This document shows, one piece after another, positions 11,207-20,913 of a stretch of DNA of 64,000 nucleotides. Below the pieces are notes generated by a model. That model saw only the letters and a list, made by a program, of their open reading frames with translations, ran no database searches and was not told the origin of the DNA. This DNA comes from PoT sp049331405 (GTDB taxonomy: Bacteria > Planctomycetota > Planctomycetia > Isosphaerales > Isosphaeraceae): positions 4,898,001 through 4,962,000 of the forward strand of contig NZ_CP186274.1 in the NCBI RefSeq assembly GCF_049331405.1. Reading direction: 5' to 3'. Position 1 is the stretch's first letter. Every line of letters begins with the position of its first letter. The translations under genes were made by a program, and so were the position numbers.

Positions 11207-14200
11207 ATGACCGACTGCCTCGGCCCCGACGAGCTACGACGACTGCTGGATGACCACCTGGACGGCCCCTCCCGCGAGGCCGCCGAGGTCCACATCGAAG
11301 GCTGTCGCCAGTGTCAGGGGGCCCTGGAACTGATGGCCGCCGGTGAAGGGCTCGGGCCCCAGACCATCGCGGCCGAGGCCGACGATGACTCCGACCTCGT
11401 CCGCCGGATCAAGGAGCACGGCCCCCTATCCGACTCGCCGAACAAGCCGCTCCCCTGGCGGACCCGGACGGGGACGATCGACCCTCGCGTCAACTCCCTG
11501 ATCGGGAACGTGGCCAGGTCCGACCGCGGGTTCGAGATCGGGAACCCCTTGCCCTCCATCACCGGCTTCCGCCTCATCCGGGAGATCGGCCGGGGGGGCA
11601 TGGGGACGGTCTACGAGGCGATTGAGATCGCGCTGGGGCGTAAGGTCGCGCTCAAGGTCCTGCCGCGATCGGCCTCGTCCACGTCCACCACCATCGAGCG
11701 ATTCCGCCGCGAGGCCCGAGCCGCCGCGAGGCTGCACCACACGAACATCGTGCCGGTCTTCGGCGTCGGCGAGGATGCCGGCCACCTCTTCTATGCGATG
11801 CAGCTCATCGAAGGGGAAGGGCTCGATCAGGTCCTCAATCGGCTGCGTAACGAGCAGGCCAGGCCTCCATCGGACACGACCTTGCGCTCGGTCGGGCTCC
11901 CCGAAGACCCGACCGATCCGGCCGGATCGGTCGGGTCTTCGGGGTTGCTTGCGACCGAACCGGGGTCGGGAAGCTCAGGGATCTCGTCCGCCTCCTCGGG
12001 GCTGGCCGGCGGGTCGTCGAAGTGGTCGGCCGACTCGGCCACGTCCATCCCGATGCGCTGCCGGATCGCGGCCAGGATCGGCATGCAGGTGGCGGAGGGG
12101 CTCGAGTTCGCCCATCGCCGGGGCATCCTGCATCGCGACGTCAAGCCGTCGAACATCCTCATCGACGAGGCAGGCGCCGCCTGGGTCGCCGATTTCGGGC
12201 TGGCCAAGGCCATCGACGCCGAGGCCGAGGCCCTGACGCAGACCGGCGACATCGTCGGCACCCTCCGCTACATGGCGCCCGAACGCTTCGAGGGCAAGTC
12301 CGACGCCCGGGGCGATATCTACTCCCTGGGGATCGCGCTCTACGAGTTGTTGACCCTCCGACCGGCCTTCGACGAGCCGAACCGACACCGGCTGATCGAG
12401 CGCCTGCTGCGGGACGACCCGCCCAGGCCGAGGTCGATCGACCGGGGCATCCCGCGCGACCTGGAGACGATCGTCCTCAAGGCCATCGCCAAGGAGCCGG
12501 GGGCACGCTACCCATCGGCCGGCACGATGGCGACGGATCTACGCCTCTTCCTCGCCGGAGAGCCAATCCTCGCCAGGCGGATCGGCACGGCCGAGCGGGG
12601 CTGGCGATGGGCCAGGCGCAACCCGGTCGTCTCGGGGCTGACGGCCGCCGTCATCCTGACGGTCTCCGTCGGCTTCTCGCTGACCTTCTGGAAGTGGCGC
12701 GAAGCCGCCGAGCAGAACGTCCGCGCCGTCAGGGCCGAACTCGACATGGGCCACCAGCGAGACCAGGCGATCTCGGCCAGGCGCGAGGCCAGGAGCCTGG
12801 CCGCCAACCTCACCCTCGATCGCGGGTTGAGCCTGCTCGCCGATGGCGATTGGATGGCGGGCCGGCATTGGGTGGCCAGGAGCCTCGAGGCCCCCGAACT
12901 CCCCCCCGAGTCCCGACGCCTGGCCCGGCTCAATCTCTCGGCCTGGAGCGACGTCTCCCCCCGCCTCGTCCGGATCCTCGCCGGCCCGAGGCCCTTCCAC
13001 GCCGTCGCATTCTCGCCCGACGGCACGGTCATGAATGCGCTGGACGACGACGGTGTGAGCCTGCGGCGCTATTCCCTCGCCAACGGCGAGGAGATCGGCG
13101 ACGCCTTGCAACTGCCCCCGTTCGCCGAGGGGGATCGCGATATCTTCATCGATCCAGGGAGCCTGCTCTGGAGCCAAAGGGCCGAGGGGAATTTCTGCCA
13201 GATTATCGACGCCGCGACCGGCAATCGCGGGTTCGGCCCGATGCCGATGGTGAAGGTGGGAGGTGAGAACTACCTCCATAAGTCGCCCGACTCCTCGGCG
13301 CTCGCCGTGACCATCGCCGCCGATAGGATCGCCGTACTCCAGGCGAAGACGGGGCGTCGCCTCGGCCCTCCCATCGACGTGGGCCCGATCTCAAATGAGC
13401 ACTTCGCCCTCTCGCCGGGCGGTCGGACCCTCGTGACGGTCGGGCCCGACGGCGGCCGATTCTGGGACGTGGCGACCGGCACCCTCGCCGGCAATGCGAC
13501 ACTCATGTCCCCCCGGGTCGAACGGATCCACTACGATCCACTGGGTGGTATCGCCACGCTCGAAACCTCCAGGCCGGAGATCTCCGGCCTGGATATCGGC
13601 TGGGTCCTGCGCTTCTGGGATGGGAGCGGACGGCCGGTGGGCGAGGCGCAGCCGATGGCCGGCCCCATCCCAGACTTCCAGCATTTCGAGTTCTCCCCCG
13701 AGGGGACGTCGCTCGCCGTCATCGACCACTACGGCCGTCTCGGCTTGTATGACTGCCGCCGAGGTGAACGCAAGGAGCAATTCCTGGGGACGAGCAGTTT
13801 CGTCAGGGCGATCGCCTTCAGCCCCGATGGGACGACCCTGGCTTCGGGGACGATCGACGGGCAGACCCAGCTCTGGAACGTCGCCTCCGGCCACCCTCGC
13901 CCGGTGACGATCCCGCAGCCAGGGCCCATCAGGGCGCTACACTTCAGCCCCGATGGCCGTAGGCTCGCGGTCCACGCGCACGACGGCACGGCCCGCATCT
14001 GGCAACTCCCGGATCGCTCCATCCCGGAGGAAGGGGCCAACGGCCCGAACCGCCGGCTCGTCGTCGACGGCGGCGCGACGTTCGCGCCGGGAGGGGGACA
14101 TGCTTTGATCCTCGGCCCTCGGCAGAACGCCAACCGGATCGTGGCCTCCGACAACCGCCCCGTGGGCGGCCCGCTCCAGCGTGCCTGGCCGGCGGCCCCC

Positions 14201-16342
14201 TTGCTGGCGAGCAGCCCGGACGGCCGACGCTGGGCGACCGCCTCGCACGACCCGAACTCGATCGCGAGCGAGCTGCGACTCTGGGATGCCGAGGGGCGCC
14301 CGATCGGCGACAGCCTGGCCCATCGGAACTGGATCGTCCGGCTCGCCTTCTCCAAAGATGGGAAGACCCTGGCCGCGACCGGCTACGGCGGCCGCGTCTG
14401 GCTCTACGACGCCGAGACCGGCAAGCCGGCCAGAGCCCCTTTGCGAATCGACCGGGTCGGGATGAGCCTGGCCTTCTCGCCCGACCGGCGGCTCCTCGCC
14501 GTCGGCACTGGCCCGAGCTCGCCCGTGGGCCTCTCCGTCCAGCTCCAGCTCTGGGACTACGCCGCCGGCCGCCTGGAACGCACGGTCGACCTCCCCGAGT
14601 GGGCCACCGGGTTGACGTTCAGCCCCGACGGCCGTTCGCTCCTCGTGCGTTTCGACCACACGCTTTATCAGACGTCTTACACGCAGTATCGGATCTGGGA
14701 TGTCGCCACGCTCTCGCCCCGCGGCGAGCCGCTTTCGTGCCCGGCCCCACCGCGAGAAGCCGTGGTCTTCCTCCAGGACCATCGGCTCCTCACGCGAGGG
14801 CCGGGCGGCGTCTGGGAATGGGACTTCGCCACCTCGCGCCCGTCCCGGCTCGCGATCCCCATGCCGGGCTCCGTCCAGGCGCTCGCCGCCGACCCCTCGG
14901 CCCGCTGGATCGTCAGCCTGAATGAAGCGGGAGCGGCCCAGCTCTACGACGCCTCGACGTATCGCGCGGTCGGCCCCCTGCTCCGGGCCGAACAACCGAT
15001 CGTCGGCCTGAGCTTCACCGACGACGGCAAATCCATCGTCGCCGCCGTCGACGGCTTCCGCATGCGGACCTGGCGTATCCCCGAGGCATCCCCCGATACC
15101 GAGGGACAGGCGAGCGAGCCCGAGGAGATCCGCCGGCTCGCGATCGCGACCGGGGCCTCGTTCGACGAGCACTCCGGGTCGGTTACAACCTTGAGCACCT
15201 CGGAGTGGCTCGACCTCTCCAGGGACCTCGGGGCCGAGCCCGAGGAGGTCGAATCCGAACCCGAGCAGGTCCGAAGGCTCGAACTCTTCGCCGACGCCGC
15301 CGAGGCAGAGGGCAACCCACTCGCCGCTCTCTGGCATCTCGACCGCCTGGCTAAACTCCGCCCCGGAGACTGGACCGTCCTCGCGCGTCGATCGCAGGCC
15401 CTCGCCAACGACGGCCAGCTCGGACGAGCCGAGGCCGAACTCGCCGGCGCGGCGAGCCTGGCCCCCCGAGGGGCCATCCGCGACTGGCAGTCCTGCCGGT
15501 CGATCGACGCCCGCAAAGCCAATCGACCGGATCTGGCCCTCTGGTACGCCAACCGCCTCGTCGCCGACGACCCGAATGACTGGCGGGTCCTCGCCGAGCG
15601 GGCCGAGATCCACGACATCCTCGGACAGGTCGACCGGCGGAACGGCGACCTCGAACGGGCCGCGGGCCTTGGGATGAGCTCGACCCTCGTCGGGAGGCAC
15701 GCCGAACGCCTCGGCGGCAGCAATCAGTGGCCGGAGGCGGCCGCGATCCTGGGCAAGGCCGATCTTCGCGACGACCAGCCGTCCGAACTCCGCTCCTACC
15801 AACTGACGATCGCGTCGCTGATGGCCAGGAATCAAAGGATGTACCGCGAGGCTTGCCGGAGGAGCCTCGACCTTGCCCGACGTCGTGTGCCGAACTTCAC
15901 CCCTGGCGACACGGCGTACCTCTGCGCGATCGGCCCCCGTGCCCTCGACGACTACACCGAATCGATCGCCATGGCGACCGAGGCCCTCGCCGCGATCAAG
16001 CCTAGCGACAAGCTCCAACGCCACTGGACCCTGAATACCCTGGGCGCCCTCCTCGTCAGGTCGGGCGAGACGTCTCGGGCCATACGCGTCTTGCAGGAAG
16101 GGATCGCGGCCGATGGCGACCCCAACGTGGCCCAGGATCATGCCTTCCTGGCCCTGGCCTACCTAACCCTGGGCGACCGCCCGAAGGCCAAGCAGCACCT
16201 CGAACACCTCGCCCGCATCAAGCCGACGGGCGACTTCTGGCAACTCTCCGAGGTCGTCCTCCTCCGCCGCGAGGTCGAGGAGAGGCTCGGCGAGCTCCCG
16301 CTGGAACTGCCCGCCGACGTCTTCGCACCCGGACCGCCATGA
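11207..16342 (+). CDS. Ser/Thr protein kinase with zinc-finger N-terminus, WD40 propeller and TPR repeats
   Basis: A 1,711-residue membrane-anchored PknB-type kinase. Residues 1-40 look like an anti-sigma zinc finger (H29, C33, C36). The kinase domain spans about 120-455: glycine loop IGRGGMGTVYEA, ATP-binding K150, catalytic D311 in HRDVKPSN, and D329 in DFGLA. A Gly/Ser-rich insertion of about 60 residues sits between the lobes (about 225-285) and includes a perfect DNA palindrome. A single transmembrane helix follows at about 474-495, then roughly ten degenerate WD40 blades (FSPDG repeats, about 590-1290) and a C-terminal TPR region to the end. The propeller and TPR are expected outside the membrane or as partner-docking surfaces. 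The combination is typical of Planctomycetes; the zinc-finger front end is less usual. Convergent with the sigma-factor gene at 16416. Substrates are unknown. Confidence 0.93.
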   Translation: MTDCLGPDELRRLLDDHLDGPSREAAEVHIEGCRQCQGALELMAAGEGLGPQTIAAEADDDSDLVRRIKEHGPLSDSPNKPLPWRTRTGTIDPRVNSLIGNVARSDRGFEIGNPLPSITGFRLIREIGRGGMGTVYEAIEIALGRKVALKVLPRSASSTSTTIERFRREARAAARLHHTNIVPVFGVGEDAGHLFYAMQLIEGEGLDQVLNRLRNEQARPPSDTTLRSVGLPEDPTDPAGSVGSSGLLATEPGSGSSGISSASSGLAGGSSKWSADSATSIPMRCRIAARIGMQVAEGLEFAHRRGILHRDVKPSNILIDEAGAAWVADFGLAKAIDAEAEALTQTGDIVGTLRYMAPERFEGKSDARGDIYSLGIALYELLTLRPAFDEPNRHRLIERLLRDDPPRPRSIDRGIPRDLETIVLKAIAKEPGARYPSAGTMATDLRLFLAGEPILARRIGTAERGWRWARRNPVVSGLTAAVILTVSVGFSLTFWKWREAAEQNVRAVRAELDMGHQRDQAISARREARSLAANLTLDRGLSLLADGDWMAGRHWVARSLEAPELPPESRRLARLNLSAWSDVSPRLVRILAGPRPFHAVAFSPDGTVMNALDDDGVSLRRYSLANGEEIGDALQLPPFAEGDRDIFIDPGSLLWSQRAEGNFCQIIDAATGNRGFGPMPMVKVGGENYLHKSPDSSALAVTIAADRIAVLQAKTGRRLGPPIDVGPISNEHFALSPGGRTLVTVGPDGGRFWDVATGTLAGNATLMSPRVERIHYDPLGGIATLETSRPEISGLDIGWVLRFWDGSGRPVGEAQPMAGPIPDFQHFEFSPEGTSLAVIDHYGRLGLYDCRRGERKEQFLGTSSFVRAIAFSPDGTTLASGTIDGQTQLWNVASGHPRPVTIPQPGPIRALHFSPDGRRLAVHAHDGTARIWQLPDRSIPEEGANGPNRRLVVDGGATFAPGGGHALILGPRQNANRIVASDNRPVGGPLQRAWPAAPLLASSPDGRRWATASHDPNSIASELRLWDAEGRPIGDSLAHRNWIVRLAFSKDGKTLAATGYGGRVWLYDAETGKPARAPLRIDRVGMSLAFSPDRRLLAVGTGPSSPVGLSVQLQLWDYAAGRLERTVDLPEWATGLTFSPDGRSLLVRFDHTLYQTSYTQYRIWDVATLSPRGEPLSCPAPPREAVVFLQDHRLLTRGPGGVWEWDFATSRPSRLAIPMPGSVQALAADPSARWIVSLNEAGAAQLYDASTYRAVGPLLRAEQPIVGLSFTDDGKSIVAAVDGFRMRTWRIPEASPDTEGQASEPEEIRRLAIATGASFDEHSGSVTTLSTSEWLDLSRDLGAEPEEVESEPEQVRRLELFADAAEAEGNPLAALWHLDRLAKLRPGDWTVLARRSQALANDGQLGRAEAELAGAASLAPRGAIRDWQSCRSIDARKANRPDLALWYANRLVADDPNDWRVLAERAEIHDILGQVDRRNGDLERAAGLGMSSTLVGRHAERLGGSNQWPEAAAILGKADLRDDQPSELRSYQLTIASLMARNQRMYREACRRSLDLARRRVPNFTPGDTAYLCAIGPRALDDYTESIAMATEALAAIKPSDKLQRHWTLNTLGALLVRSGETSRAIRVLQEGIAADGDPNVAQDHAFLALAYLTLGDRPKAKQHLEHLARIKPTGDFWQLSEVVLLRREVEERLGELPLELPADVFAPGPP
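11899..11944. repeat. 46-bp perfect palindrome inside the kinase gene
   Basis: The arm CCCCGAAGACCCGACCGATC plus CGG is followed with no spacer by its exact reverse complement; the centre lies between 11921 and 11922. It falls in the low-complexity insertion between the kinase lobes (about residues 231-246), keeps the reading frame and encodes Pro/Asp/Gly/Ser. A perfect inverted repeat of this length in coding DNA is unlikely by chance and looks like an inserted palindromic element. Confidence 0.85.
13568..13593. repeat. 26-bp perfect palindrome inside the kinase gene
   Basis: The arm TCCAGGCCGGAGA is followed directly by its reverse complement. It lies in the WD40 part of the same kinase gene and is read in frame. 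It shares no sequence with the 46-bp palindrome at 11899, so the two need not have the same origin. Confidence 0.7.
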
Positions 16343-16415
16343 AAGCATCCCACCAGCCAAACCGGAAGATCTCTGCCGATGGGATCATGCGGACTCCACA
16401 TCAACCACTTCTCAT

Positions 16416-19226
16416 CTATTTTTGCTCAAGCAATTTTTCAATCTGTCGACCGAAGTAGGCCTCCCAGATCTTGTAGAAATCCTCCTCGGTCATGGTCGAT
16501 TCCTCGAACCCCATCTCTTTGCCGAGGGCTTTCATCTCGGTGACGCCTTCCTTGGTGTTGATGCCGCTATGGAACGCGAGCTTCCCCTCACGGTCGATGA
16601 GGACGATGGTCGGGTAGCCGATGACGCCATAGCGATTGGCCGTCACACCGTTATAGGAACCGGAATCTCCGCCTGAGCCTTCATCTAGGGCCGAGTTCAG
16701 CGTCGTCTTCTTGAATTCGAGGACGCGGCGGATCTTCGCCATCTCTTCGCCCGGCGTGTGGATCGACACGAAGGCCACACCGCGCGGCTCGAATCTCTGC
16801 CTGAGCTTCTCCAGCGTCGGCAGGGTGTTGACGCAAGGGCCGCACCAGACGCCCCAGAAGTCCAGGAAGATGGGCTTGCCGCGGAGATCCTCCAGAGAGG
16901 GGACCTTGCCCTCGGTCGAGCCCACCAGGGACCACTTCGGGGCCGGCGTGCCGAGGGCCGGTGGAGTCGGGCGGGCCGCCTTGGCGGCTTCGGCCTGAGC
17001 CTTGAGCTGGGCGGCGTCGAGCATCGGCTTCAGCTTGACCGTCACCGCTTCCGGCTCGGGCAAGGCCAGGAATTTGCTATTCACCATGAGCTTGCCGTAG
17101 CGAAAGTTGAGAGGGACCATCCCCAGCGGCAGGTCCCTGATGGTGAACCGGCCGTTCTCATCGGTCTTGCCGAATCGGCTGCGGCTGGCATACGACCCTC
17201 CCGGCTCGATCCAGGCTCCCGCCAGGGGCTTGTCGTCGAGACCGACCACCTTGCCGCTGATCGTCCCGCCTTTCGCGAGCTTCACCGGCTCGATGGTCTG
17301 GCGTCGATCCGGAGTTGAAGGTTGGAACCGGATTGACTTCGTGTCGATCCCGGCGAACCCCTGCCGGGTCACGGCCAATTCGATCAGCACCGGCTTGTCG
17401 TCCGGCCGGGTCATCGGGATCTTGCGGATCAGGAAGTTCCCCTCCGCGTCGGTCTTCGCCATGTGACCTTCGTGGGACATGCCGCTCCCGCCGTGTTCCT
17501 CGACCCAGATCATGGCCACCTGCGCCCCTTCGATGGCCTTGCCGGCCTCGTCGACGACCTTGCCGGCGAGTTCCCCAAGTTCCTTCGGGTCGGGGTCCGG
17601 GACCGACACGTCCACCACGAGATTTCGGCCATCGGCCTTCGGCTCCAATCGGGCTTTCTCCGGCCCCGAGATCGTGGCGGACTTCCCGGCTTCGTCCTCC
17701 AGGCGATAGCTGGCGGGACTGCCGCCGAGCCTCGTCACCGACTCCAGGGTATCGGGACGAAAGCCAGATTCCCACTCGAGGGTCAGCGCGACGGAGGAAT
17801 CCTCGAGTTTCTCCGAGACGTAGGCCGTGACCTTGCTTCCTTCGGTCGGCAAGGTCAGCCTGGCGATACCCGGTCGGCTACCATCCTCCCCGTTGCGGAA
17901 GAATCCCGACGGATTCGAGGCGAAGACGGATCCTCGCTGCGGCTTCGCACCACCGGCGAGATGTATCCGAAAATCCCAGACGGTGCCTCGCCTGACGAAG
18001 TAATCCTTGCGATGGGTCGGCTCGCCGCGGGAGACGGCGAATTCCTCGATGACCTCGACGCCCCGAGGTGCCCAGTAGCCGAGTGGCGCGATCAGCGTCC
18101 AGGCGCGGGCATTGCCCGGCGTCAGGTCGACGCTGAACCGGCCGTCGGCGTCCGACGTGGCGGTCCGGATCTCACCGCGATGGGCGGCACCAGAGTCCCC
18201 CGCCATGACCTGGATCGTCGCGCCGGGGACCCCCTCGTTCGTCCCTTCCACCACCACCGATCCCATCAACGCATAAGCGATCGTCACAGGACGGAGCGTT
18301 TCGGATTTCGCCTCCTCGGCGGGCTTCTTCACGACCCCCGGCGCCTGGGCAACTCCGGGCTTGTCGTCGATGGGTTGGGCGATCGCATGCCAGGCGAAGT
18401 AGCTGCCTCCGAGGCCGAGGCCGATCAGTGCCAGGGCCACTTTCATCTGGTTCAAGAGCATCGAGTTCTCGACTCCCCGCGCCAGGACGGCGGCCGCGTT
18501 GCCCGCGACGAACCCTAGCGCAATCCGAAGGGTGGATTGGACCAACGCCACGGAGATCGCCGACTCGGCCTGGCCGGCTGAGCCCGCGACGAGGAGACCG
18601 ACGGGCACGGCCACACCGCGGCGAACCAATCGCTCGCGCAGGCGAGTCCTCGCCCTTGCCAACCTGCCCCGAACCGCGACCGACGACAGCCCGAGCCGGA
18701 GGGCCGCGACGTCGTAGGTCAGGCCTTGCAGGTAGCATAGGACGATCGGGGCGCGGAGGCGCTCGGGCAATCCCCGGATCTCATCGTGGAGGACGTCCCA
18801 ATCGAGGTCGGGATCGCCTTCCGTCGTGAGTTCGCCCTCGGGAGACAGCCCGGCGAAGCGCTGGTTGAGAGCCTGCCGGCGCGTCGCGGATCGCTTCAAG
18901 CGATACGCGACATTGTGAGCGACGCCGAACAGCCAACTCGCCAGCGAGCCATGGCTCCGGATCAATCCCGCCCGATTGGCCAGGACGAGGAAGACGGCCT
19001 GGAAGGCGTCCTCCGCGTCGTGTACGTTGCGCAGGACGCCCCGGCAGACCCGATACACCATCGGGCCGTGCCGCTCCACAAGTGCTTCGAAGGCCGCCTC
19101 CGCGGCCTCATCGCGCCTCGACACGAAGCGGTCGAGCAGCTCCGCATCGGACAATGCCGCGACCGTTCCTCGCTGGAACAGCCGATGCACATCCTTGAGA
19201 CTTCCGTCGTCCTGCATTCCCGCCAT
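16416..19226 (-). CDS. ECF sigma factor fused to a membrane-anchored TlpA-like thioredoxin domain
   Basis: The 936-residue protein begins as an ECF sigma-70 factor (residues about 20-205). Region 2 includes DAEDAFQAVFLVLA and region 4 includes LGLSSVAVRGRLARARTRLRERL. A hydrophobic stretch follows, with a clear helix at about 261-281 (MKVALALIGLGLGG). Beyond it are carboxypeptidase-regulatory-like beta-sandwich repeats (about 315-760), then a TlpA/thioredoxin domain with W-C-G-P-C (C795, C798). This layout puts the sigma domain in the cytoplasm and the redox domain outside. ECF factors with large C-terminal extensions are known in Planctomycetes; the redox-active end suggests it senses or uses envelope thiol state. 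No separate anti-sigma gene lies alongside. The ATG at 19226 has GGAG about ten bases upstream. Confidence 0.9.
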   Translation of the reverse strand: MAGMQDDGSLKDVHRLFQRGTVAALSDAELLDRFVSRRDEAAEAAFEALVERHGPMVYRVCRGVLRNVHDAEDAFQAVFLVLANRAGLIRSHGSLASWLFGVAHNVAYRLKRSATRRQALNQRFAGLSPEGELTTEGDPDLDWDVLHDEIRGLPERLRAPIVLCYLQGLTYDVAALRLGLSSVAVRGRLARARTRLRERLVRRGVAVPVGLLVAGSAGQAESAISVALVQSTLRIALGFVAGNAAAVLARGVENSMLLNQMKVALALIGLGLGGSYFAWHAIAQPIDDKPGVAQAPGVVKKPAEEAKSETLRPVTIAYALMGSVVVEGTNEGVPGATIQVMAGDSGAAHRGEIRTATSDADGRFSVDLTPGNARAWTLIAPLGYWAPRGVEVIEEFAVSRGEPTHRKDYFVRRGTVWDFRIHLAGGAKPQRGSVFASNPSGFFRNGEDGSRPGIARLTLPTEGSKVTAYVSEKLEDSSVALTLEWESGFRPDTLESVTRLGGSPASYRLEDEAGKSATISGPEKARLEPKADGRNLVVDVSVPDPDPKELGELAGKVVDEAGKAIEGAQVAMIWVEEHGGSGMSHEGHMAKTDAEGNFLIRKIPMTRPDDKPVLIELAVTRQGFAGIDTKSIRFQPSTPDRRQTIEPVKLAKGGTISGKVVGLDDKPLAGAWIEPGGSYASRSRFGKTDENGRFTIRDLPLGMVPLNFRYGKLMVNSKFLALPEPEAVTVKLKPMLDAAQLKAQAEAAKAARPTPPALGTPAPKWSLVGSTEGKVPSLEDLRGKPIFLDFWGVWCGPCVNTLPTLEKLRQRFEPRGVAFVSIHTPGEEMAKIRRVLEFKKTTLNSALDEGSGGDSGSYNGVTANRYGVIGYPTIVLIDREGKLAFHSGINTKEGVTEMKALGKEMGFEESTMTEEDFYKIWEAYFGRQIEKLLEQK

Positions 19227-19470
19227 GTCTGCCGGTCTCCTCGGTTTTCGACCTCCACCGAGTAGTCCCCGCTAGCGGCGAGCGCCTCATGGATTTCTCC
19301 AGATCCGATCAAGGGGGGTCTCGCCACCACCTTGAGCCATCCTCCGCCTCGAACCCGGCTTCACGATCTTGAGCACGAAAACGAGGGCCTCTCGCGATCA
19401 ATCCCCCGGCGTACACGAAGATCACGACGCCAGCTCCCGTGAAAGCGCTCGACTGCAACGCCTCCAGCAA

Positions 19471-19746
19471 CTATTGCGATTCATCTGTAGCGATGGGTGT
19501 CGCGACCAGGAACGCGGCCGCGCCCGCCAGGAGGCTCTGGATGAGGACACCCGTCATCGCGCCATCGATGGCGTTCGGATATGGTCCCTGGAGTCTCCAC
19601 CCAAATCTCCACGCCCCCAGGGTCGGCCCGATGAAGACAGGCACGACCGCGAGGGCGAAGAGAAACCACCAGGACAACCAGCAAGCAAAAGCGAACGCCG
19701 CGATCAAGATCATCAGGCGACCGATGGTGTATCGCGGCTTTCGCAC
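19471..19746 (-). CDS. Small membrane protein (91 aa)
   Basis: Starts at GTG with AAGG seven bases upstream. The N-terminus MRKPRYTIGRLM is a recurrent planctomycete small-membrane-protein pattern, followed by two close hydrophobic segments (about 10-50) and a third near residues 66-85. It lies 25 bases downstream of the alcohol dehydrogenase and is probably co-transcribed with it. No function can be assigned. The start of the sigma-factor gene lies a further 245 bases downstream on the same strand; that gap shows no other feature. Confidence 0.7.
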   Translation of the reverse strand: MRKPRYTIGRLMILIAAFAFACWLSWWFLFALAVVPVFIGPTLGAWRFGWRLQGPYPNAIDGAMTGVLIQSLLAGAAAFLVATPIATDESQ

Positions 19747-19771
19747 GGAGATCCCTTCCTGAGCGATAACG

Positions 19772-20779
19772 TCAGAAGTCGGCGTCGAGCACGATGCGAT
19801 ACCGCGCCTTGCCCGCCTCGAGACGCTCGAAAGCCTCGTTGATCCGGCTCATCGGCATGTGCTCGGTCTGCGGTGTCACATTGTGACGCGCGGCGAAATC
19901 GAGCATCGTGGCCATCTCGACGGGAGAGCCGGTGGGGGACGAGGAGAGGCTCCCTTGCTTGAAGAGAAGCGAGAAGATCGGCACGGGGATCGGTTCGAGG
20001 ACCGCGCCGACGACGTGCATCCGGCCGTTCGGGGCGAGCAGGCCGAGCATGGCCTCCCAGTCGAGCGCGACATTCACGGTGACGATCAGCAGATCGATCG
20101 AGTTGGCCAGGGACTTGATTGCCGCGGCGTCCCGGCTCGAAGCCACGTGGTTCGCCCCGAACCCGCGGGCCTCCTCGAACTTGCTCTCGCTCGACGTGAA
20201 CGCCGTCACGTCGCAGCCATAAGCCGCGGCGAACTTCACGGCCATGTGCCCGAGGCCGCCGATCCCGACGACTCCGACGCGCGACGTGGGCTTGGCGAAC
20301 ATGGCGATGGGGTTGAAGACCGTGATGCCGCCGCAGAGCAGCGGGCCGGCCTCGGCGAAATTGAGCTTCTCCGGGAGCGGGACGGTCCAGGCCCAGTGCG
20401 ACCGCATGTGCGTGGCGAAACCGCCGCGGTGGCCGATGATCGTCGGCACGACCTGGCCGCACAGGTGATGGATTCCCGACATGCACTGCTTGCAGTGCAT
20501 GCAGCTCCCCGCGTTCCAGCCGACCCCGACGCGCTGGCCGACGCTGAGCCCCTTGGAGGCCGAACCGACGGCCGTGACCCGGCCGATGACCTCGTGGCCC
20601 AGGATCGAAGGATACTGGGAGACACCCCAGTCGTTGTTCAGCACGGACAAATCCGAGTGGCAGAGGCCGCAGTTCTCGACCGCGACCTCGACTTCCTCGG
20701 CGCCCAGCGGCCCGAGGTCGATCGTCTCCAAGGTCAACTTCTGCTTCGCACCCTTCGCGACCCACGCCTTGCTGCTCAT
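19772..20779 (-). CDS. Zinc-dependent NAD(P) alcohol dehydrogenase
   Basis: A 335-residue medium-chain dehydrogenase of the YahK/cinnamyl alcohol dehydrogenase type, predicted to interconvert aldehydes and alcohols in the cytoplasm. Seen: catalytic zinc ligands in CGLCHSD and GHEVIG, a four-cysteine structural zinc lobe (CMHCKQCMSGIHHLC), and a Rossmann motif GIGGLGHMAVKFAAA. The ATG at 20779 is preferred over two upstream ATGs because GGAGA lies about seven bases before it and the family normally starts SKAW-like. The 91-residue membrane protein follows closely. Confidence 0.92.
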   Translation of the reverse strand: MSSKAWVAKGAKQKLTLETIDLGPLGAEEVEVAVENCGLCHSDLSVLNNDWGVSQYPSILGHEVIGRVTAVGSASKGLSVGQRVGVGWNAGSCMHCKQCMSGIHHLCGQVVPTIIGHRGGFATHMRSHWAWTVPLPEKLNFAEAGPLLCGGITVFNPIAMFAKPTSRVGVVGIGGLGHMAVKFAAAYGCDVTAFTSSESKFEEARGFGANHVASSRDAAAIKSLANSIDLLIVTVNVALDWEAMLGLLAPNGRMHVVGAVLEPIPVPIFSLLFKQGSLSSSPTGSPVEMATMLDFAARHNVTPQTEHMPMSRINEAFERLEAGKARYRIVLDADF

Positions 20780-20913
20780 GCACATTCTCCAGATCATCAA
20801 CGCCTAACGGCCGAAATCCGACGGAATCATAACGCAACGGTCGACCGATTTCCCGCACGAACTATCAGGCGCATAGGCGGGTCACGAGAGGGCATTGACA
20901 CTCTCGGGACTTA

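Noticed and set aside
12022..16141. Long frames inside and opposite the kinase gene
   Set aside because: No motifs or ribosome sites; the kinase frame explains the DNA.
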